Source: a bacterium (GTDB lineage: Bacteria > Planctomycetota > Planctomycetia > Pirellulales > Pirellulaceae). Taken from it: a stretch of DNA of 10,734 nt. This document shows positions 6,244 to 10,734 of the stretch, in pieces. Each line of letters starts with the position of its first letter. The stretch's first letter is position 1. A model generated the notes under the pieces. That model worked only from the letters and a program-made list of their open reading frames with translations. It did not search any database and was not told the origin of the DNA. A program made the position numbers and the translations under genes. The stretch spans positions 1 to 10,734 of the forward strand of contig JAUIHJ010000231.1 in the NCBI GenBank assembly GCA_030432015.1, given 5' to 3'.

Positions 6244-7302
6244 TTAAAGCTCGAGATTATGTTCCTTGAGCTTCTTGTGCAGCGTGTTGCGATTGATCCC
6301 CAGCTTGGCCGCCGCTTTGGTTTGGACGTTGTTGCAGGCGAGCATTACTTGCGCAATCAGCTCACGTTCCAGCCGATTGACGATCTTGTTGTGCAGACTG
6401 TCCTCACCTGGCCCCGCGCCGGCGAGGCCCTGTTGAACCATCTCGAATGTCAGTGACTCCATGTCGGCCCCCTTTAGCTGGGAGGCTCGCTGCTCTTTGC
6501 CGCCGCGTACCACTTCGGGCAGCAGGCTCAGCGCCAACTCGTCTGATTCCGACATCACGACGGCGCGTTCGACATAATTCTGCAATTCTCGTACGTTGCC
6601 TGGCCAATGATAGTCTTGCATCGCCTGCATGGCCTGAGGATCAATATGCACGACGAAGCGGTCGTTCGCTTCGCTGTACAGATTCAGAAAATGTGCCACC
6701 AATTCCGGGATATCTTCGCGGCGATCTCGGAGCGGTGGAATCGGGATCGGCACGACGTTGAGGCGCCAATACAGGTCTTCGCGAAATTTTTCCGCGGCGA
6801 CCGCGTCCATTAGATTCCGGTTGCTTGCCGCGATGACCCGCGTATCGACGCGCAGCGTTTGTGTGTCCCCCACCCGCTCGAATTCACGTTCCTGGAGGAC
6901 CCGCAGCAGTTTGACCTGCAGGTGCATGGTGGTCGAATTGATTTCGTCGAGGAAGATGGTGCCGGTATGTGCGGCCTCGAACCGACCCGTGCGATTGCTG
7001 ACCGCGCCGGTAAACGATCCGCGGACGTGTCCAAAGAGTTCGCTTTCGAGCAGGCTTTCGCTGAGCGCGCCGCAGTTGACTTTCACGAACGGCCGTCCAT
7101 GCCGGTCGCTCAACTGATGAATCGCGTTGGCGATCAGCTCTTTACCCGTGCCCGTCTCGCCCAGCAGGAGTACCGACGCGTTGCTCCGCGCGACACGTCG
7201 CGTGATGCGATACACCTCCTGCATCGCCGGACCGGATCCGATGATCCCGGCGATGGGAGGGCCAAGTGTCTCCGGGTTGTTTAGATGGCCGAAAGTGGAC
7301 AT
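6244..7302 (-). CDS. Sigma-54-dependent transcriptional activator (AAA+ plus Fis-type HTH, no sensor domain)
   Basis: A 352-residue bacterial enhancer-binding protein that would hydrolyse ATP to open sigma-54 RNA polymerase complexes. After only about 20 residues the AAA+ domain starts: Walker A GETGTGKE at 48-55; sigma-54 contact loop GSFTGA at 95-100, where the usual Ala is Ser; Walker B IFLDEI at 116-121; sensor region AASNRNL at 158-164; arginine-finger region FREDLYWRLN at 173-182; and WPGNVREL at 233-240. A linker leads to a Fis-like helix-turn-helix around 328-347 (TKAAAKLGINRNTLHKKL). No receiver, GAF or PAS domain is present, so activity must be controlled by another protein or by expression, as for PspF. 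It starts at ATG 7302, 43 bases after the exported HEAT-repeat gene. Converging on the ABC operon, its stop is 9 bases from the permease stop. The target promoters are unknown. Confidence 0.93.
   Translation of the reverse strand: MSTFGHLNNPETLGPPIAGIIGSGPAMQEVYRITRRVARSNASVLLLGETGTGKELIANAIHQLSDRHGRPFVKVNCGALSESLLESELFGHVRGSFTGAVSNRTGRFEAAHTGTIFLDEINSTTMHLQVKLLRVLQEREFERVGDTQTLRVDTRVIAASNRNLMDAVAAEKFREDLYWRLNVVPIPIPPLRDRREDIPELVAHFLNLYSEANDRFVVHIDPQAMQAMQDYHWPGNVRELQNYVERAVVMSESDELALSLLPEVVRGGKEQRASQLKGADMESLTFEMVQQGLAGAGPGEDSLHNKIVNRLERELIAQVMLACNNVQTKAAAKLGINRNTLHKKLKEHNLEL
6247..6273. terminator. Inverted repeat at the convergent junction, possible bidirectional terminator
   Basis: AAGCTCGAG at 6247-6255 pairs with CTTGAGCTT at 6265-6273, giving nine pairs including one G-U and a 9-base loop. 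It lies 12 bases after the permease stop and covers the last codons of the sigma-54 activator gene. On the plus strand it is followed by CTTCTTG, and on the minus strand by TTTAA; neither is a strong U-tract. The stem may arise partly by chance from the coding sequence (NLEL end), so the call is tentative. Confidence 0.3.
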
Positions 7303-7326
7303 CAGAGGCGTTGACCGTCGATCTCA

Positions 7327-7339
7327 CGCATGGAATGCG
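7327..7339 (-). repeat. Short hairpin after the HEAT-repeat gene stop
   Basis: CGCAT (7327-7331) and ATGCG (7335-7339) form a perfect 5-bp stem with a 3-base loop, extendable by a G-U pair. It begins within about 10 bases of the stop codon at 7346-7348 and precedes the sigma-54 activator start. It is small and could be chance; it is listed because similar stop-proximal hairpins follow two other genes here. Confidence 0.25.
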
Positions 7340-7345
7340 CTGCGA

Positions 7346-9676
7346 TCATTCATCGGTTGCGATGCCAGCGTCGGCATCTGGTTGTGATTGGGTGGGGGCT
7401 TCGATGGCATCAAGGATTGAACCCAGCACTTCCTGGGTGTCCACGTCGGCGTTGGCGCTCTCGTTGTATCGATCGTACTGGGCGAGTATTTCGCCACGGG
7501 TCAGCAGGAGTCCCCGTCGCTGGACCGACGTTTCGAACGCCTTGCTGGCCGCCTGTCGATCCAGCAGGGGTCGGGCCATCTGGTTGGCGACTTCCAATAG
7601 GGTCCGTTGCGCATCGGGTGTCGCCAGCAAGCCCAGCGCATGTGCCGCGGCATCGGTCAAGAAACCGTTCGCCAACGCGCCGCGAATGGACGGCTCGTGC
7701 CGGATCAAATCATAGAACGCATAGGTTTCTGGCTCGCTGGCGAGCCTGCCGATTTCCTGTAAGGCGAATTCGGCGTGCTCCATCCGCTCGTCGTTGCTCA
7801 GCCTCCGGCGCCCCGTCATCTCCAGCAGGCGGCGCGCTTGAATCTGTAAGGCTTTGGTGGAGTGCAGCCGGGGAAAAGCAATGCTCAGCGGGTCGTCCTG
7901 CACGAGGTGTTCTATGCGACGGGCACTTTCCTGCCGGGTCATGACACCGATCGGCAGGTTTCGCGTCCGCGGGTCGCGACGCAATTGTTGAAGCAACTCG
8001 GAAATCGCCGGTCGGTCCATGGCGTCGCTAAGCAGCAGGAACTGGTAATCGGGTGAGGCATGGGCCAGCTTGATCGTCTGTTTTCCGTTCTGTGCCGTGT
8101 CGGCCTCGAAGCCCAATTCGCTCAGCAGACCGACAACGAACTGGCCGTAGTCGGTTCGCGGATGGGCCACCAGGATCCGGCGAACGCCTCCCGTGCTGGC
8201 AAAATACGCCAGCGTCTCGGCCAAGTAGCTCGACCCGGGATACGGCTGTTGAGGGTCGAGTTTAAGGACTGCCTGCGCCGCCGCAAACCGCATCCGCCGG
8301 TTCTCGTGTCGCAGCATTCGAGCCAACATTCCTGGGCGGCCATCTGCGGTTGCCAGCAGGGAGGTGTCTCCCAAGTCACCCAGGACTTCGACGGCCCCAA
8401 TGGCGCCGGCAATCTGATCATTGCCGAGAGCAAAATCAAAGACCTCCAGCGTCGCGTCCAGGCCAGCGGCCGCCATCTCTGCATAGGCCGAGCCCGCTTC
8501 CCGGGGAAGTGGTGTGGAAAGGCCGCCCAGCGCCTTTTCGGATTGCAGGGCGGTCGCCAGATAGAGGTTGCGAAACCGGGTCTTGTCAGGGTCAAGCAGA
8601 TGGAGTTCGCGGGTTACCCGCCGAGCCTTGATCAAGGCCGCGTGTTCTAAGTCGATCGTGCGCAGCGTCGCGACGCGATTGGTCTCGTCCCAGGCCCAAA
8701 TGGTCGTGGTGAGCCGGCTTCCGTTGGATGCAGCTCGTTGATCCGCCAGGTACCTGCGGGCTCGACGTTCGAGGTAGATCTCCGCTTCGTGCTGGGTCGG
8801 GAGGGCCCCCAAAATATTCAACAGGGCCTGGCGGGCAACTCGCTGGACTTGGGCTGGAGTTGCCGCAGCGATTGCCGGGCGGACCAGCAGGGGCGTCGCC
8901 TCGCGCGCCGCCAAGCGTCCCAGAACGGCCATCACTTGGACCTGCAGCGCCGGATCCGACGTGGTCGCGGCGCTGATCAGCAGCTCTGTCAACGGTAAGG
9001 AGTCATTCCGGAACTGCACGTCGGCCGGCGGCGTCAAGATCGACACCAGCGCGTCGCGTACCGTGCGGTGCTCGGCGGAGCGCCCCGCATCGCCCAGCAC
9101 CTGGATCAGCGCATTAACGCCAGCCTCGCGGGCATCGCGAAGATCGACCAGTGCGGTGTGTCGCTGCGCGGCGTCGGGGTCGGAAAGCTGGCCGATCAGA
9201 GTTGCCAGCCGCCCGCTGTCTTGGGCCGCCCGCTGGGCCGCGTCCTGGACGTTCTTGGCGAACGCCGGGCCGGCCGGGCCGAGGCTTGAATCGCGTGCGA
9301 TCCTGAAGAAAAGCGCCGAGCGAAAACGGGTGTGAAGTTCGACCAATTGGTCCGGCGTCAGGGTTAGCGCGTTGAGCTGATCGAGCAGTTTCTTGGCGAC
9401 ATCCGGTCGCCCGTAGTCCAACAGAACCTCGATCGAGCGGAGCAGATCGACGGGCGACGTGGGCTGGGCGTCGACCACGCTCTTGACCAGTGGATCGACT
9501 TCTTCCTCCGCTGCTGCCGGATCGGTGCCGCCGCCGGCCGCAGCCGGTGCGGCTGCGGGTGCACCACCCCCAAACGGGTCTCCAAACGGATCCTGGGCGG
9601 AAACGGTGCGTGGCATCACCAGAACGCAGAGGGTCAGCAGGCAAATGGTGCGAGTCGTCGAGATCAGGGTCGTCAT
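7346..9676 (-). CDS. Exported HEAT-repeat protein with internal pseudo-receiver domain
   Basis: A 776-residue protein beginning at ATG 9676. The frame is open to 9844, but the extra N-terminus is not protein-like and would bury the signal peptide. Residues 1-27 are a Sec signal peptide: Arg9, hydrophobic ICLLTLCVLVMP, and cleavage after VSA before QDPFGDPF. A Gly/Ala/Pro-rich stretch at 35-51 leads to alpha-helical repeats of HEAT/PBS-lyase type, clearest at about 155-214, 224-289 and 399-474. Residues about 499-619 break this pattern and read like a CheY receiver: RRILVAHP, GLLSELGFEADTAQNG, FLLLSDAMDRP, LRRDPRTRNLPIGVMT. The usual acidic pair after strand 1 is replaced by AHP, and the conserved Lys is absent, though an Asp (551 or 554) remains near the phosphosite. 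A helical C-terminus follows. The gene sits 31 bases after argH and 43 before the sigma-54 activator. Its role is unknown; the receiver call is from pattern only. Confidence 0.82.
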   Translation of the reverse strand: MTTLISTTRTICLLTLCVLVMPRTVSAQDPFGDPFGGGAPAAAPAAAGGGTDPAAAEEEVDPLVKSVVDAQPTSPVDLLRSIEVLLDYGRPDVAKKLLDQLNALTLTPDQLVELHTRFRSALFFRIARDSSLGPAGPAFAKNVQDAAQRAAQDSGRLATLIGQLSDPDAAQRHTALVDLRDAREAGVNALIQVLGDAGRSAEHRTVRDALVSILTPPADVQFRNDSLPLTELLISAATTSDPALQVQVMAVLGRLAAREATPLLVRPAIAAATPAQVQRVARQALLNILGALPTQHEAEIYLERRARRYLADQRAASNGSRLTTTIWAWDETNRVATLRTIDLEHAALIKARRVTRELHLLDPDKTRFRNLYLATALQSEKALGGLSTPLPREAGSAYAEMAAAGLDATLEVFDFALGNDQIAGAIGAVEVLGDLGDTSLLATADGRPGMLARMLRHENRRMRFAAAQAVLKLDPQQPYPGSSYLAETLAYFASTGGVRRILVAHPRTDYGQFVVGLLSELGFEADTAQNGKQTIKLAHASPDYQFLLLSDAMDRPAISELLQQLRRDPRTRNLPIGVMTRQESARRIEHLVQDDPLSIAFPRLHSTKALQIQARRLLEMTGRRRLSNDERMEHAEFALQEIGRLASEPETYAFYDLIRHEPSIRGALANGFLTDAAAHALGLLATPDAQRTLLEVANQMARPLLDRQAASKAFETSVQRRGLLLTRGEILAQYDRYNESANADVDTQEVLGSILDAIEAPTQSQPDADAGIATDE
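7820..8182 (-). other. Region encoding the degenerate receiver-like domain
   Basis: This part of the exported HEAT-repeat gene encodes residues about 499-619. Its beta-strand and helix order follows CheY: strand 1 RILVAH, helix FVVGLLSELG, strand 2 FEADTAQNG, strand 3 QFLLLSDAM, helix AISELLQQLRRDP, strand 4 PIGVMT with a conserved Thr580, and strand 5 SIAFPRL. The acidic Mg-binding pair and strand-5 Lys are missing, so phosphorylation is unlikely. Confidence 0.55.
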
Positions 9677-9707
9677 AGGTGAGTTCTCGGGGATGCACAT
9701 CGTGACG

Positions 9708-10734
9708 TTATGCGGAAGAGTCCTCGGTGATTGAAAGTCGCTCTCTCCATAGGGTGACCTGGTTGGCAACTTCGGCGGGTGCTGTTGAGCCGTAGCTGCA
9801 AAATGCCTGGATCGCCTTGTCGACGCCCAGAACGTCGTAGACATTGTTACTCAGTCCGGTATGTGCTGCCTCGAAAACGTCTGCCGGAAGTCCCGCCAAC
9901 GGGACGCCCAGGTCGGTTGCCTGGCGCACGAGGTCGCCAACCAGATGGTGCGCGTTGCGATGGGGGACGCCACACCCGATCAAATGTTCCATCAAGGTCG
10001 TGGCATCCAGGTAACCGTGTTCGAGGCGAGCCAGGATCGACTCGCGCCGCAGTTCCGCGCCTTCCACCATGGGCGCGGCCAGGTTCAGGCACGCGATCAC
10101 GGTATCCACCGCGTCGAACAGCGCTGGCTTGTCCTCCTGGAGGTCGCGGTTGTAGGCCAGGGGGAGACCTTTCACCAGCACCAATAGGGTCTGCAGGTTG
10201 CCGATGACGCGACCGGTCTTGCCGCGAATCAACTCTAGCACATCAGGATTGATCTTTTGCGGCATAATCGACGAGCCGGTGCAGAATTCGTGCGGCAGCT
10301 TGATAAAGCTGAATTCGACCGTCGACCACAGGATCCATTCTTCCGCCCAGGTGCTCAGATGCTCGGCGATCATCGTCAGGCAAAAAGCCGTTTCCAGGAC
10401 GAAATCCCGGTCACTTGACGAGTCGATACTATTGGCGGAGATCGACTCGAATTCGAGCCGGTCCGCGACATCTTCGCGATCGATGGGAAGCGTCGTGCCG
10501 GCAACGGCTGCCGTGCCCAGCGTGCAGATGTTGACCCGCCGGCGACAATCGCGCAACCGATCCCGGTCGCGCTGGAGTTTTTCGCAATAGGCGAGCCAGT
10601 AATGCGGCGCGAGGACAGGCTGGGCGCGTTGCAGGTGCGTATACGCGGGTAGCGTCACGTCCATGTCCTGTTCGCAGCGCGCGACAAAGGCGTGTTGCAG
10701 TGCGACCAACGCCTGATCAATCGGCAGGTAGACA
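9708..10734 (-). CDS. argH: Argininosuccinate lyase (C-terminal 341 residues, runs off right edge)
   Basis: This enzyme splits argininosuccinate into arginine and fumarate, the last step of arginine synthesis, as a cytosolic tetramer. The frame stays open to the window edge, so the first roughly 120 of about 460 residues are missing. Counting from the edge, visible signatures are LPAYTHLQRAQPV (THLQ at 32-35, holding a catalytic His), the DRDF segment at 108-111, the fumarase/aspartase superfamily signature GSSIMPQKINPD beginning at 153 on the flexible catalytic loop with the active Ser, and AYNRDLQED at 193-201. All expected catalytic residues in this part are intact, so it should be functional. 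It is followed after 31 bases by the exported HEAT-repeat gene on the same strand, suggesting read-through. The superfamily signature is shared with fumarase and adenylosuccinate lyase, but THLQRAQP and YNRDLQED are specific to ArgH. Confidence 0.96.
   Translation of the reverse strand, partial: VYLPIDQALVALQHAFVARCEQDMDVTLPAYTHLQRAQPVLAPHYWLAYCEKLQRDRDRLRDCRRRVNICTLGTAAVAGTTLPIDREDVADRLEFESISANSIDSSSDRDFVLETAFCLTMIAEHLSTWAEEWILWSTVEFSFIKLPHEFCTGSSIMPQKINPDVLELIRGKTGRVIGNLQTLLVLVKGLPLAYNRDLQEDKPALFDAVDTVIACLNLAAPMVEGAELRRESILARLEHGYLDATTLMEHLIGCGVPHRNAHHLVGDLVRQATDLGVPLAGLPADVFEAAHTGLSNNVYDVLGVDKAIQAFCSYGSTAPAEVANQVTLWRERLSITEDSSA

Noticed and set aside
9677..9844. N-terminal extension of the HEAT-repeat protein into argH
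   Set aside because: It would overlap the argH 3' end by over 130 bases and place the signal peptide internally; the ATG at 9676 starts a clean Sec signal.
1..10734. tRNA, rRNA, CRISPR repeats, insertion sequences, prophage genes or a defence island
   Set aside because: None of their structural or protein signatures was seen on either strand; gene content is chromosomal and mostly ordinary.

Overview
The window (GC-rich, single-letter-dense coding on both strands) looks like a chromosomal segment of a planctomycete, probably from the Pirellulales-like part of the phylum. This rests on several traits: a large exported HEAT-repeat protein whose mature end begins QDPFGDPFGGG, a very long ABC-2 permease, a receiver-less sigma-54 activator, weak or absent Shine-Dalgarno sequences, and unrelated genes loosely packed side by side. 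This is inference from gene style; no rRNA or marker gene is present. There is no tRNA, rRNA, CRISPR array, transposase or phage gene, so this reads as ordinary chromosome and not a mobile island.

Layout from left to right. (1) 1-426, minus: N-terminal 142 residues of a multi-pass membrane protein of the CcsA/HemX cytochrome c assembly type, cut by the left edge. (2) 614-1366, minus: a lipoprotein with a Pro/Glu/Ser linker and a single folded domain. (3) 1445-2356 and 2422-3183, minus: two SAM-dependent methyltransferases of different families (FkbM type and Methyltransf_24 type), separated by a perfect 9-bp hairpin. (4) 3184-3580: the only long gene-poor stretch, a divergent promoter region that may hold one small reading frame. 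(5) 3581-4411 and 4408-6234, plus: an ABC-2 export pair, ATPase and 608-residue permease, overlapping by GTGA. (6) 6244-7302, 7346-9676 and 9708-10734, minus: a run transcribed in the order argH (3' part only) - exported HEAT-repeat protein with an internal pseudo-receiver - sigma-54 activator with no sensor domain. Gaps of 31 and 43 bases suggest one transcript. The ABC operon and this run converge with only 9 bases between stop codons.

Working together: the ABC pair is a clear functional unit. The two methyltransferases probably modify a surface glycan or secondary metabolite, but no glycosyltransferase is visible. The argH cluster joins a housekeeping arginine gene to an exported receiver-like protein and a PspF-like activator; a regulatory link between the last two is possible but unproven.

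The observations I consider most worth checking are the degenerate receiver domain inside an exported HEAT-repeat protein, its coupling to a sensor-less sigma-54 activator, short hairpins without U-tracts placed just after several stop codons, and a TAGAAT box recurring 57-60 bases ahead of three start codons.
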